From contig LR746271.1 of the NCBI GenBank assembly GCA_902729315.2, positions 776,001 through 840,000 on the forward strand: a stretch of DNA of 64,000 bases. The letters are read 5' to 3'. A program made the translations under genes and the position numbers. The notes under the pieces are model-generated. The model was not told where the DNA came from. It was given only the letters and a program-made list of their open reading frames with translations, and ran no database searches. Below, one piece after another: positions 12,225 through 25,900 of the stretch. How positions within the stretch are numbered: the stretch's first letter is position 1; each line of letters opens with the position of its first letter. Source of the stretch: Spirodela intermedia (Eukaryota; Streptophyta; Magnoliopsida; Alismatales; Araceae).

Positions 12225-14008
12225 CTACGCCAACACCTTCTCGGGGGCTTTGTACTTGGAGAAACGAGCCTCGATCTCGTTCCAGGAGTCGAGGTCGATC
12301 ATCTCGTTGAACTCCTCGAATGTGGCCAGCTTGTCCAGCGCCTTCCGGGTGGTGCCGGCCTCCTTGAGGGTCCTCAGCACCTCGGTCATGCCCCGGGTGG
12401 CGGCGTAGAGGGTGGTCAGGCAGTGCTCGACGACATGGAAGCCCATGGCCTGGAGCTCCTGCGGCGTGTGGAGGGGCGTGATGCCCCCCTCAATCATGTT
12501 GCAGATCCTGATGCCCTTGGTGCGCCGCCCAATCTCCCTCAGCTCCTCGTCGTTCCTCGGCGCCTCCACAAAGCAGGCGTCCGCCCCCGCGTCGTAGTAT
12601 AGGTTAGCTCGTGCGATGGCGTCGTCCAGCCCGTTCGGCCCGCGGGCGTCCGTCCGGGCGATGAGGAAGAAGTCCGCGTCTCCGATGGCGTCCCTCGCCG
12701 CAGCGATCTTCGCCGCGTGCTCCTCGGCAGGGATCACCTTCACGCCACGAACAGCATCGCGTCATGAATTTTTGTAAGGAAATTTCGCAGGAAGTTCCTC
12801 TCAGCGAACCAGCGAGGGGGCAGGGGTGGAGAGAAGGAAGAGAGGATTACCGACTTGCCGCGCATGTGCCCTTGTGGGAAGAAAAAAAAGACCCAGAAAC
12901 AGAACGAGGAGCATGTCAGCGTCTCTTGGCTTGAAACTAGGAAAGTCGATAAAAAATAAGATATTTAGAACCATACCACACTTCTTCGGCCAGGCCTGGT
13001 CCTGTAGGGGAGGGAGAGAGAGAGAGAGAGATGATGGTTCAGGAAGCGACATAAAGAAAGAATAAGAGGAAGAAAGGACGAGGTATTGAGTTCTCAAGGA
13101 AGTACCTCGAGGAAGCATCCCGCGACGCCGGCGGCGATGAGATCCTTGACGGTCCTCTGAACATTAAGAGCGTTGCCACCGCCGGTGTCTGAAACTCGCC
13201 GCCAAAGTTCCTTAGGTCAGTATTTTTTTCTTAAAAATCATTGCGAAGCATTGAATTATCATTTATTTTATTGCAACCCAGCGAGATATTGCACTAATAA
13301 GTTTTATTCATGACTCCATGCAAAGTAGGTATGGTAGGAAAGAGGATCTAATGATTTTTTACTAAGTCCATAAGCCTCCAGATTTGGTGGTTGAGGTGTG
13401 GTGGTGAATTAGTACGTATGACGTCCCATTTTCTTAGGGTACAGCCGTCCGGATGCTGCCGTCCCGTGGATGAAACCCTTCGTCAACGAATGTGACGCAG
13501 ATTTAATGTCGTTATCCAAAGCTGCATCTTTCATGCGGACGGTGGGCCAGAGGAGAGCAGATCATACCGGCGTCGGCGATGATCGGGATGCCGGAGGCGG
13601 CGGCGCAGATGAACCGAGCTCGCTCCGCCATCTCCGGCGGCCTGGCCATTTCGTCAAGCACAGACAATCAGAAGACTTGGACAGTGTGGAGAAGAAAGGA
13701 GCCACGGGTTATTATATCGGCGGGCCAGGAGCATACGTGAGCAGACCGATGTCCGGCATGCCGAGGTGGGTGGCGGAAACGGCGTAGCCGGAGATGAAGG
13801 CGGCGCTGAATCCCGTCTTCTGAATAATGGACGCCGATAGCGCGTCGAAGCAGCCGGGCATCAGCACGATCCCGTCCCTCTCGATCGCCCGGTGGAACCT
13901 CGTCCTCCCGCTCCGGCCGTTCTCCAGGCGCCGCCCGGCCCCCACACCGTTGCCGTTGCTGTTGCCGTTGCCGTTGCTCACCGCCACCGTCGCCACGCAG
14001 CTCGCCAT
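12225..14008 (-). CDS. Carboxyvinyl-carboxyphosphonate phosphorylmutase-like, chloroplastic, copy B (complete)
   Basis: Six exons in phase: 14008-13737, 13641-13568, 13188-13106, 13001-12977, 12870-12851 and 12737-12225, giving 328 residues. The N terminus MASCVATVAVSNGNGNSNGN is Ser/Asn/Gly-rich and looks like a short plastid transit region. The barrel then begins (RTRFHRAIERDGIVLMPGCF). Family motifs in order are GYAVSATHLGMPDIG, IIADADTGGGN, GCFLEDQ, KKCGH (residues 149-153, split by an intron) and FFLIARTDAR. The family belongs to the PEP mutase/isocitrate lyase superfamily and acts on C-C or C-P bonds; the plant substrate is uncertain. The 20- and 25-nt exons are unusually small but are kept in copy A. 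The first Met was chosen because it begins the open exon and lies about 130 bp after a TATA box. Confidence 0.9.
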
Positions 14009-14140
14009 CTTTTCCTTCTTCCCGGAGGTTCACAGGCGGAGGGAAGCTGCAGAAGTTGCAGAGAGTCCGGGAAGGAAGGAAGGAAGGAAGGAAAGAAGGA
14101 GGGCTCCAAGGGACTTGGTGAGCTATGGAGGTTTCAGGCC

Positions 14141-14148
14141 AATTTATA
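14141..14148 (-). promoter_or_regulatory. TATA box of copy B
   Basis: TATAAATT on the minus strand lies about 135 bases upstream of the ATG at 14008. It is followed by a leader that contains a CCTT-type tetranucleotide run (14071-14098 on the plus strand reads GGAA repeats). Position and leader length fit a normal plant promoter. Confidence 0.55.
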
Positions 14149-14159
14149 GCTAACCAGTT

Positions 14160-16954
14160 GAGGGAATGTTCATAGGCGGAGGGGCTCTCCGAGGCGTTCA
14201 CATAATTGATCGCGCACATGCCGCACTCTTCGCCGTATGGAGGCACGCCCACCACGTGCTTCCTGTGGCCGCCATCAAAGACTCACGTGCTAATCGGGGC
14301 CCCCAAAGGAAGCTGCTTTTGACCGGACGCGAGGCCCCCCATTGCCTGATCTGAGCTGGCTCTCTGGACAATCATCAGCGATCTGCTGATCACATGGGCC
14401 CCACAGACCCCCCCCCATCAGCGGGCCACACTAATATAATACTCGAGATCTGATCCGCAATGCTCGGGAGTCCGTGCACCAACTAACGGTGGGTAATCTG
14501 CCCGGACACTTCGAGGAGGTTTCATTGGGGGCACGTATGGTACACTCTCAGCCGGTGAGGCGGCGATTCCACGGCCAGAGAATTAAAAAAAGAGTTTTTC
14601 GGTACGGAAAAATTAAAAGAAAGTACCACTTTAATGTTCGCCCCCGTACCGCCGATTGTTTTCCGAACATTATCTAATAAAAAAGAAAACAGGGCATGGA
14701 GTTATTTCTCAACTCGCAGATGGGTTATTGTGCAATTTTCTTTAGCCACAGAAACACGTGCAGTTCATTCATTGACGAGTGAGGAGAGAAAACTTTCAGC
14801 CCACCTTGGGAAAAGGTCCATCAAAAAACGGGGTGGTAGATCTTGCTGACTTTTAACGGAGGTGGGTGATAGTTAGGAATTCAAAAGCCGTCTTTCTTCT
14901 TATCGCTTTCTCATCAATGAGGCGACTCACTGGTCATCTATAAAATAATGCATGGGTTCATCAACTGCCCGGAGGGAAGAACGGTGCCATTCTCCACGCT
15001 TTCAACATGGGCCTCATTTTCCACCCACTATTCTCTGGATTGAGTTGAGTGTAAGGGGGAGCATTCCGATCTGAAGGTAGTTTTTTTTTTCTTTTTTTTA
15101 AGATCTCCGCCAAGTCTTGTGGCCTAGATGTTCGAGCATTCACTTATGTACGGTGGTGTAACATCTCATCGATCACCAACCCAGAAGGAGGCAACATTCA
15201 CGCAGTTGACTCATGTAACATCTTTATCTTGATCATCGACGACTGTCCAAGGGAGGCAAGATTGGTGTCATAAGCTAACTCTATGGATTGAGGGTCTGAG
15301 GCGTTCCCCCAGATGGGTTCTTAAAGCCCTATATGAAGCCTACTTTGTTGCGACCCCTCGTTCATTCACTGCCTAAAGGAAGGAATAGTGGAGTCAATAC
15401 CTATCCTATTTATACTTAGAAGACATAGAGAGAGCGAAAGAGAGAGCAGGGAGGCCGCCCTGAAGTCCATTTCTAGGTTCAACCCTGTACATTGAGTGTT
15501 GAAAGCACTCTTTTCTGACTATCACCCTCGTCTAGCCCTTAATCCCCAAAAAAAATCATGGGGTTGCTCTTGTTCATGCCGCATTTCTTCACCATTTTCT
15601 ACAACTAACTGCTCATTCTTTTTATATGATGGTAGAATCAATTGGATACGAGCACCTTATTGGGATGTACGTAATCCTATTCTTCATAAGATTTTGGGTC
15701 TCATTTTATAAATAAATGCGGACTAAATCACCCCCCGCCCCCCCTTCCCCTTCTCTTCAGTGGCCACTAGCCTCCCCATGCATGGTCATCTACTAGCAAT
15801 TGGCCGCTGGACCACACAGGCTGCAGCCCAAGACAAAACAATGTTAGCCAGCCCTGTAATCCATGAGACTAGACACGTCGAGCACCATATATAAAGGGTT
15901 CTGTGCTGTCTTATAAACCTTCAATTCGGTTAATATATATATGAACACGATTGGTCATAATTTAATGAACAGAGTTCGTCCGAGATCGGATCGGACCCAG
16001 TGACCAGTCTAGAATTTGTTCGGCGCGATCCTGTTCGCGCCAGATAAGATCACGTGCCCCCGCCCCCCCTGAGGTTTCTAGTGACAATGAGTGAGGGTGG
16101 GAGGTGGGCCGGAGCCGTCTGTCGTGATTGTCGACGAAACAGGCCATTTTCATGTCCTGCTACATCGCCACCGCAACCTTGGCCTACCGGCAGCCGATGT
16201 CTCCAGGATATGAATGTTTTGCAGCAGGATACGACCGGAGGCCAATAATTACCCGTCTCTCTCACGATTGATCTAGTGAAAAAATTATGAATTTATCTAA
16301 TCATGTTGGATCTCCGTATCTTCTGTTGCGTCGTCACATTCTATCGCGACAACCCACACCTCTTGGTAGATTGAAATTACACCGATCATAAACCTTATAT
16401 ATAATCGAAAGTGAGGGGGGGAGAGAGAAGGAGAGAAGCTTCCCATAGCTCCATGGGTACGAACTGATGAATGCCCACCAATAACGGTGGCATTAGCACC
16501 ACTCGGTTGGTCGATTAGAAGATGGCGTTTGAGTTGAAGGAATCTCTCTCTAATTATAAATTCCTTTTAAGGCCTCACTGTAACATCAGATGTTGAATCG
16601 ACGTCCGGTTTCTAAGCCGCAACAACTTACCAAACACGGGCAATAAAAAGACACCAAGGGACAGCATAATTTGGTGGGTCCCCCTCACAGTGCCGCAGTT
16701 CAAGGGGGAGAGAGAGAGAGGTGCAAGTGGCTCAGCTCGGCCCAGAGAGAGAGAGAGAGAGAGAGAGAACCCATCACTAAGGGACAAATGGGGCAGATTA
16801 CTTCGAAAGTTTACTCTTTCTGAGAAATAATGTCGAAAGAGAAAGAATAGCCACCGGGACTCATGGTCAGCTCTCTGACGAATGCCACCAATATCTTACA
16901 AGGAGCCTGAGAGAATGAGGGTTACCGATGGTTGCTTACCTGGCGAAGAGCCAG
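14160..16954. other. Intergenic region between SDN5-like 3' end and copy B promoter
   Basis: No exon is recognised. It holds copy B's upstream region and the presumed 3' UTR of the exonuclease gene. GA-rich microsatellites lie near 16710-16720 and 16744-16768. Short ORFs have no family resemblance. Confidence 0.5.
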
Positions 16955-17131
16955 CTAATGCTTGACGCAGACAAAACAGAGGCCCACCTCGGCCCTTGCT
17001 TGCAGCTCTTCCAGGGCCTGTACGATCTTCTCACGGCTGATGGAGAGCTCGCTGGAGCCTGCGAGCATTCTTCGCAACCTGCCGCATATAGATGCCAGAA
17101 TTTCCACGTCAAATGAAAGTCACCTTCCATT

Positions 17132-17217
<86 letters not shown>

Positions 17218-19936
17218 CCTCCCTCTCTCTCTCACACACACACACAGAGTCACTAACTAGACGTCACAGTAGATAATTTGGTTTTCAAACACAAACCAAG
17301 ATTTTCTAAAAAAGGGTTGACAATAGACGGGAAAATCCTCAATGTACTCAGAGTTGACTCAGGAGTTGACTCAGGAGATACTGTTCTTTATCAAAAGAAG
17401 AAAAGGATCTTGTCATTTTTCCCAAAAGGGCTTAATAACCAACCAGACTGTAATTAAAACAGTATAAAAAATATATGTGCACCGTTAAATCTTTAAATAA
17501 AAATATGCTCATACTCGAAGCCAGCATGCATATCCCGGCATTCATGTTACTGAATGATAGGTAACTCTCTGTGCGAGTTAGTGGGCTTGCAACAAAACCT
17601 TCTACGGATTTCCCAAGAACAAAACTATAATTATGTTGGATTAGTATCATATTAACAGCGAGAGAGCACGAGTATGTGGCAGGTCATGAAAGTCACATTA
17701 AAGGCTTAATAAATACGATGAATGCAATCAATTTTCCATACCTTTGGACAATAGCTGTGTCCCCATGTCCGGTGGAAATAATGAGCATAGAATTAACAGC
17801 CAGGGCCTCATATAATCTTTCGATCCTCTTGTCCATGCACATGAGCATCCCCTTCAACTCTTGGCTTATGCTGCAAAGAACATCGCTCTGGGAAGAGGAT
17901 TTGCAGGTCAGAGATGAAATCACCTCTGCAATTCGAGAATTGAGGGCTTCGGCATCTTCTGCTTGCTTCTTAAAGTATGAATTCAACCCTGAAAACTGCG
18001 CCCATATAAAGTCGACCTTTTCCTTCTTCACCTGCAGTAGAAAACCAGACTTCTTATTGGTATTCGAGCTCCAAGGGGCTAATCTACAGGGGGAAAACTG
18101 GTAGGGAAGGAGGCTCTTTTGCAGACCTCTTTCAAAACTCTTGAGAGGGCCTCATTATCTGACGTAATGGGAATTGCATTGCAGGAGACATCTGAATATC
18201 TTTTTACCACCGAGGTGTCATCAATAAGCGAGCAAGTTCTGCCACTCTCATGTAGAACTGTTACTAGTTTCTTCTTCGTAAAGTGGGGAGCTGAGCCAAA
18301 TTCGGGTCCTATCAAAAGGCAGCTATTAATTTGTAAATAGCGTTCACTGATAAACAACAATTGTATGTATGCACAAATAGGTGATTCACATTTCATATAT
18401 ATTAGCATGCGAAAATAGGAAGAACGGCTTATTGGATTCCTTACCAAAGAGCCTAGATTAATATGGCAACATAAGCATAGCCTCATTTTAATGCTATTCA
18501 AGATGATAATCCATTCGTCGAAATTCAAAATAGCTTAGAACTCTTTAGAACTCCACCCTCCACAAACTTCCATAGGAACATTTCTTATGTGACTTCAAGT
18601 AAGAGGAATTTCTTGATCTGACATAGATCGGGATCATTTACTGTGTTCATGTCCAAACGATATTGCATCAAATGAGGGAAAAAGACCCAAACTCTGATAT
18701 TATGATCAATCCTTACCGTGTTTAATTTTCAGAATCGCTAGGTCCATTGCAGCTCTTGCATCTTCAACGCTGTCATGCCCACTTTCGGAATCCTGAATCT
18801 GACGAGAAAGATATTTTCTCGATAGTACTCGTAATGCGGTCTTGTGATGTGCTGGACGTATTTTATACAGAACAGCTGTATCAATTACCGACTTGTGAGA
18901 TATCCTTAATGCTAAAAGGTCATTCTCTAAAGAATGTCCGACGAGGATAGTTTCTTCATGTACAAGCCTGAGGAACTCTTCCTGAAAAAAGGTCCACAAT
19001 CACTATTAGCTTTGTAAACAAGTGGGGATTTAAATAAAATAAAATAAATAATGGTATCCGCTTAGAATGTCTTCAATCCCATGGCTAAGACAGCTAGACA
19101 TCTCAGCAAGGATTCATACACTAACACATGATGATCAGCGTATTGGATCAGGAACAACCAAATCAAATCTAATTTTGAGAGTATAGCCGTGAATCAACAA
19201 ATTAACTAAAAAAGGGTTTCCAAATTGTTACTACTTATCTCTACCGACTTGAGTTGCTCTACTGTAAACAGCTTGCAGAAAAGTCCCCAGACAGTTGTTA
19301 CGCTATTAGGAAGAGATGGAGAGCAGAAAAAATAGAATTTTGAAATATAGAGGACATGCACAGATATTTTGTCTTCTCTGTTTTCTCTATTCTGCATCTA
19401 TCTCCGATTTGACTTGAAATTTAGGTAAGCCAACCACGAGTCTATTGAGGGTAACAGAGCCACCATTAACTGCAGGCATGGTACTGGCTGAAGTCATAGG
19501 TAGACGATTCGCATGAGTTTAGAATTCTGGGAAAAGGTTGACAGAAAGTTCAAACACCTGAATATCAGCGAGTGTCGTCGTCACACTTTCCAACATCTCA
19601 CTTGTGATCCCACTGAATCTGCATTTAAAAAATTATAATCAAGCAGTCAATTCTTCCAAAAGAGTTCATGATGTTTCACAAACGCTAACATTAATGAGGA
19701 AGATTCTTGTATGTATCCCAACTAGGAATTGCAACACAGACCTTCAAAAAATATTACACTGTTTAACAGGGTTTCCATTAATAGGCGTAATCATATTCTC
19801 CTAGTAAGCTGCGGATAGATCATCCATCTTCCCATGGTGACAACAATCTAGCCTGGCCAGCCTATCTGAGTGAGACCAGCTGATTTCCAGCGTCTTTTTT
19901 AATTATAAGAGGGGTGTGAGGGAGAGGGAGAGAGAG

Positions 19937-19974
<38 letters not shown>

Positions 19975-22900
19975 AGGGGAGGGAGGGAGGGAGGGAGGAA
20001 ATCCAATCCCCTTTGCTCGGTCTCCCTCGGATCTGAAACTTCGCTCCTCAGTAAGTAAGGAAGCCCATAACGACATTTCCATGCCTTTCCTGTGAAGAAA
20101 AATCCACTAAAATCTTATTCTGTCAGTTCACCTCCATACCCGGGCAGGTGAACCAAATGTTTGAAGTCAGCGATCACCCAGTTGTTCCAAATCAGCTGCA
20201 ATGACAACATTGATGGGATATATAATACATCCCACTGCCTTCGTATTTACATTTTACTTTTATTTTAATCATTCTGATGTGCTTTAGATGTTTTGGAATG
20301 TAAGCTGGTGTCTAAATTTAATAATTCTGAATGAATATGTTCCTGGGGTTCACAATACGAACATATTCATTATTACTTGAAACGAAAAAAGGCATTTCTT
20401 GAAGCAACTCACAACATATATAGACAATCCATTTTAGAAAAAGTGGATTGTTGTAAATGTCCAATTGTTGTAAAAGATTATGATACAATACTTTTTACAT
20501 AAGGAAAATCTTGAAAATTAATATTGACTTTTACCATGCATATGCACAATTGACCTTATACATTCCAATATATAAATGATTCTTGTTCATTCACAAATTT
20601 AGAGCGACTTGCCAAAATACCCGTAATAATAATGCACGGAACCAAATGTGGGAGATATGAATGGTACCTAGTATTATAGTCAAGGATTGGATTGGAAGGT
20701 CTGACCAGTTTGTCTAGCACAATCTACAGTCAGCAAAGAGATTATGCCCGCATTAGCTTTTTGAGTAAAAAACAGATAAATATTGAGAAATTTCAGTCCT
20801 CTTGTGCAAAATAAATCAAGAAAAAAATGGGGAATACCTCTCCTTTGATGTCAACCAATGTAATCCTAGCAAGCTCAAAACCTTCTTTTGTTACACACTG
20901 ATAATAGAAGAAAATGTCAAATCAGACGAACAATTCGATAATTTAGAACAATCACCACGAAAATTTCCACATAATCCTCATAATCTATCAGTAAAGGTTA
21001 CAGAAATAAGTGACATATGGGGTTATTTCCCAGTAAATGAATACAAATCATTTTCACACAACGCCACAGTGGCAAGAAGAAATAGATATACAGCAGACTA
21101 TAGTTAAATAATTTCATTCTAGGCCTGAGTAAGATCTATTTTATCTGCAACTCACTTCCCCAAGAATTGAACCCAAGGCCCCTGTACCCTCTATCCACCC
21201 AACTGCTCCTATGGTAGTATTTGGAATACCTGAGGAAATAAAGTCGGGACATCGTCTTCTGGTCATCCTTCTTTCAGAAATTCAGGAGTCCCTAATAAAT
21301 CATGAATAATTTGATGGGATGACACGTGATTTTTGATTGAGTGATTTATATGAAATTTACCATCATCCATCAATTACCTACAAATCTAAACCATCAAAGT
21401 AACTATCCCGTATGCTTATGCACCAACAGAAGTATGAAGAAATCATGACATGTGCTCTGTGTAATACCCAATTGGTGGTATATCTATGCGCCAAGTTGAA
21501 AAAAAATCTGAGACATAGAAAAGATGTATGATATTACTGACTCTTATGATAAAGTTTCTCATCCATTGTGATTAAATTGAATGATTATTTTAAGGTTTAA
21601 AAAAAGAGAGTTATTTATACTCACCATTTCACAATCAACAGCCAGAATCTGGTAGATTGGGCGTCCTGCAGGAGCAGGTGTAGTTGAGACAACACCTACA
21701 TCTAGACTGTTAAAAAAAAGCAATGGATAACAACCAAGGGAACGACGAGGACAGAGGATTCGATCAATTCACAAACCTGGCAACGTGAAGCAATATCCAT
21801 TCACTTCTAACTCCTCCTTGGTCAAAGTATAATAGGAAATTGGAAAAGGTACGTCTTTCAGATTCACCACAGAGGTTAACTTTCTTGAGTGAGAATTTCG
21901 TCCTGAAAGTAGTCACATTTCTTTTTGTCAAATTGGCAACAACAATACTCGAAAATGTTCAACGATAATGGTTTTTAAACCCCTTATATCATGCCTACTT
22001 TTCCCGGTAAAAAAGTTATTTTTATGCTATGGTAGATTTTCTGATGAGGAACACGTGTAAAATAATTAACAATTTTCTGACGCGTAAAATGTAAAGAGTA
22101 GCCACAAGAGGCAATTTCAATTGGCTCCAAAAATGGCCAACACTGAATGTAGAAGCCTAAAACCAAGAGCAGATACACAAATAAAAATAAACCAAAAGGC
22201 TTCTAAAAAACACTAGACGCATGAAAATAAAAGCATGAATATGAGACTAATGAATTTTGATAAACGAAATTAAACACTAGAGAAGACTACAGTTTGCTTT
22301 TCAGAAATCCCTCTAATTTTCAACAAAAGTTTTGGATATTGATCTTAACACCAATAATTTAAAACCCAAAAGCGCCCGAAAACCATGCCATCAAATCCTT
22401 GGTGCGATATTTCAGCAATCAAACACAACATGGTTAAACCAAATAAACGAGAGATATACAGATTAGAGCGGAGATACCCAATGGGCAGACAATCACCTCC
22501 TAAAAACGTCCAAAATGCTGCTGATCACCGTGATAAACATTGAATGTTATTCAGGGCAAGGAGTTATATTCATGTAAATTAGGGGAACCCAAATAAAGAC
22601 CTTTTTTTTCCTGGAACACCCAAATGAATGCAGACTGTTCACGTAAACATGTTCCCTGCATTGCTCGATATTCTTAAGCATTCGTCAGAAAACAAATAAC
22701 CAGAATATTAGAAATATTTTCGTATATATTAATTGCATTTTCCAAGTGTTCAACTAAGTTGTTCTGATGGGTGAAATTGATTTTTCATAAAAAAAAAATT
22801 CTAATAAAGTTAAGAAAATGCCATTTGACTAACCTTTCTCAGGGTCTTCATCAAGTTTCACAACTGAATCAGCGTCACGCTTTCTTTTTGTTCTGCAGGT

Positions 22901-25900
22901 TAGCAGCGTGTCTACCGTCTGCATTCCATCTGACACACAACTGAGACAACGCATATCAAGAAAACGAGTAAAGACAAGAAAAGTGGGCACTAGCTAGTCT
23001 TCAAGTCTCATGTAGGTTTCACACATAGATGTATTGCAATTCATAAAATAATCCAGTGGTATTGACCAGAAAACGAAGTTTATTCAATAAAAAAAATATA
23101 AATACAAAACGGACCTTAGAGCCAAAACTGGCATTGGATTACCACAGATTTTCTTGAGACCAGAAAGGAGTTTCGACTGTGACATATACAAGGCTGCATC
23201 AAGGCCTGGGACATGGAGTAGTATGACTTTTGATATAAGTGGTTTGTTCTGCAGGCCAAACAAGTAGAAGTTAGAAAAAGATAAACTAATGTTCCACATT
23301 CAGTTCAAAAATAAATTCTACCTAAATCATATAGATATATACATATGTTCAGACCCATTGAAAGGATTGTCCATTCCTTCAATTAAAAGCAACACCCTTC
23401 AACTTTTCTTCCTCATAAATAAACAACAGTCCAAAAGAATGGACATGGAGAACAATTTACGGGTAACTTAGGAAATTTTATTTATATCTTTACAACAATC
23501 AAGCCACTTCCTAAGAGATGCAAGAATCTTCATAGAAAATGGCTAACAGAAGGATTTCAACATATGTCGTCTTTCAGAAAACTTATCACAATATGCAAGC
23601 AATTGTACATTATTTCTACGTAGATTGAGTCATTATGCACCAATCCTGGAAATACATTCTTCAGGCTATGAATTCATTCATTGCAGAGGAATGTCAGCGG
23701 CATAATATCCTGCTACATGACTAACAGATCGAACAATTACTATGTTTTTGTTTTTTTCTTTTTTAAGTTAAAAAATAAACTACAGAAAAATAGAAAGAGT
23801 ACAATTCGGAAATGAAATAGAGAAAATACAGAAACTTCTTCAACCATCCCAATAAGGACAGGAAAGGGAACACAATATTTTCCTATCCTAGGTACTTGAC
23901 AATGTGGTTGAGTAGAGAACGTCACTGATCTCTATTCCGTGGGATCACTGATCAGCACATATGGCCATCTTCCTGATGTATGGCATGAACCGTTGAATTC
24001 ATTTTGAAACATTATTTTGTTTATCTCCAAAATGCTGTCTACAGTTTGATTAAAGAACCTTCCATCAATAAATATCATTGGACAGAGGGAATGTGCCATG
24101 TTACTGCATCAACAAACTCTTGAATCCAGTGTACTCACCAACATACATTTGAAGAGATCCAAATTTTATTTTTCACGAAGCATTCACAATTCCACAATAT
24201 ACTTGTTTCGAACAGTCAAAATGATAGAAATTCTCTGAAACATTTTTGCCAGAGTCTAACTTGCGGATGATGCTCATAACTCCCGCATGGAATCAAGTGA
24301 GGAAGAAATAGGAGGGCCTACTCTGCCATCTTTGTGGAAAAATAAATGGAGTTAAATGCTTTTGAAAGAAGTTATGATTCATCTTAAACTTGCATATCTT
24401 TCATCATAATTAGTCAAGGCTGCAGATGCATTTTTCTTTTAGGATGGATATGTATTTTAATATGCATACAATTACAAAAAAAAGGGAGCAATAATCATAT
24501 GGGAATGGTTTTTTAATCACTTCTATGTATTACCAACAGCACTTTAATGAAAAATGAAACTTCCCTCTTCACAGAGAACCCTGAATACGTTGAATAATAA
24601 TTTTTCCAAAGAAAAAAGGAAACAATATCAAACATGATATCTTGTCCAAATATATCAGATTCTGGACTTCCGGATCTAATAAGGTACTGATGAAGATAAA
24701 CCAATTCCTTACGAAAATGTCAAGGAAAGGATTTACATGTTTCTCTTGGCATCTGGCTATGATCCTTTTTGTTACAAGACAGCCTGGCTTGATATCTAAT
24801 CTGTAGAGGGAGTGAGTGCTAGAGAGAGAGAGGCAATAACATGGTTTGAAAATTTTGTCTAGTAGCAAGAAATATTCAAGAAAAGGGCGTTGAATCAAAA
24901 GGTTCTAAATGAGAGTACGATGGGCTTTTCCATAAGCACAGTTTTTTGGTCAGCAGCAAATGATTGGCTTTAAGGAAACTTTACATTAAATCTCCAAAAC
25001 TTATTTTCCTTAAAGAAAAGTAGAGCTCGCTGATGTTCAAGCTGATGCAGATTAGATTTGGAGGAAAAAGAAGAGTGCAGTCCAAAAGGCTCTAATAAGT
25101 AAACGGAGGAAGAGCCCAATAATATTGTTTAATCGGCCGATAAGGCCCAAACTCGTTTTCTTTTCTTAAGCCTAGTAACTGTCTGCTATTATCCAGAAAA
25201 GTTTAACTGCTAGAGAGTATTTTATCAGATCCTATTGTGTAGTGGATCTACGACTACTTTTTACATGTTTAAGGAGGCACACATTTTAGATCGAGATGGT
25301 TTTTCTCCAACACAGAAAAAGTATTTGCCAATCTTTCTGCTTGAAGATTCAAGAAAACCCTTGTAATTCAATGGACCCGATTTCTTTTCTGATCCTTGTA
25401 GATTCAAGGATCAACCCTTGTGCATTCAAGGGCCTTGTTTTTCAATCCTTGTGAACACGAGGATCAACTCTATCAATCTTCATTGATTCACAAGTTCTGG
25501 AGTTTGCCCCTTGTGGATTCAAGTTACACTTTCCTCCCTGACTTCCGCTGTGTCACAGATTCACTCCAGAGTTCAGTAAGATGAGTAAATTCAGGATTGC
25601 ACATCAATTGTAATAAAAATAAGATCAAAGCCTTCATACTTTGATAAAAATCCAAGTTGGCATTACACCTTCTCCAAGGACCCATGTGACGAGCTGCTGG
25701 ATGTCCTGTTCACAACAGAGAACATAATATTTAATGATACTTAGAACAATAAAGGTATTATTGGCGTGGTTTTACTCAGAAGGTGGATGGTACAGCGGTC
25801 CATAAACAAAAATAAAAGATCCCTCGTATTGGCGGTTTCAAAAAATTTACCTGGATATTTAACGTTGAATTTGATACTGGAGAATTGAAAAGAACGGCTG

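Noticed and set aside
20130-20200. A possible exon of the SDN5-like gene on the minus strand between AG and GT sites
   Set aside because: The peptide did not match the family, and the expected [16 protein letters not shown] exon was found at 20668-20723 in the correct phase.
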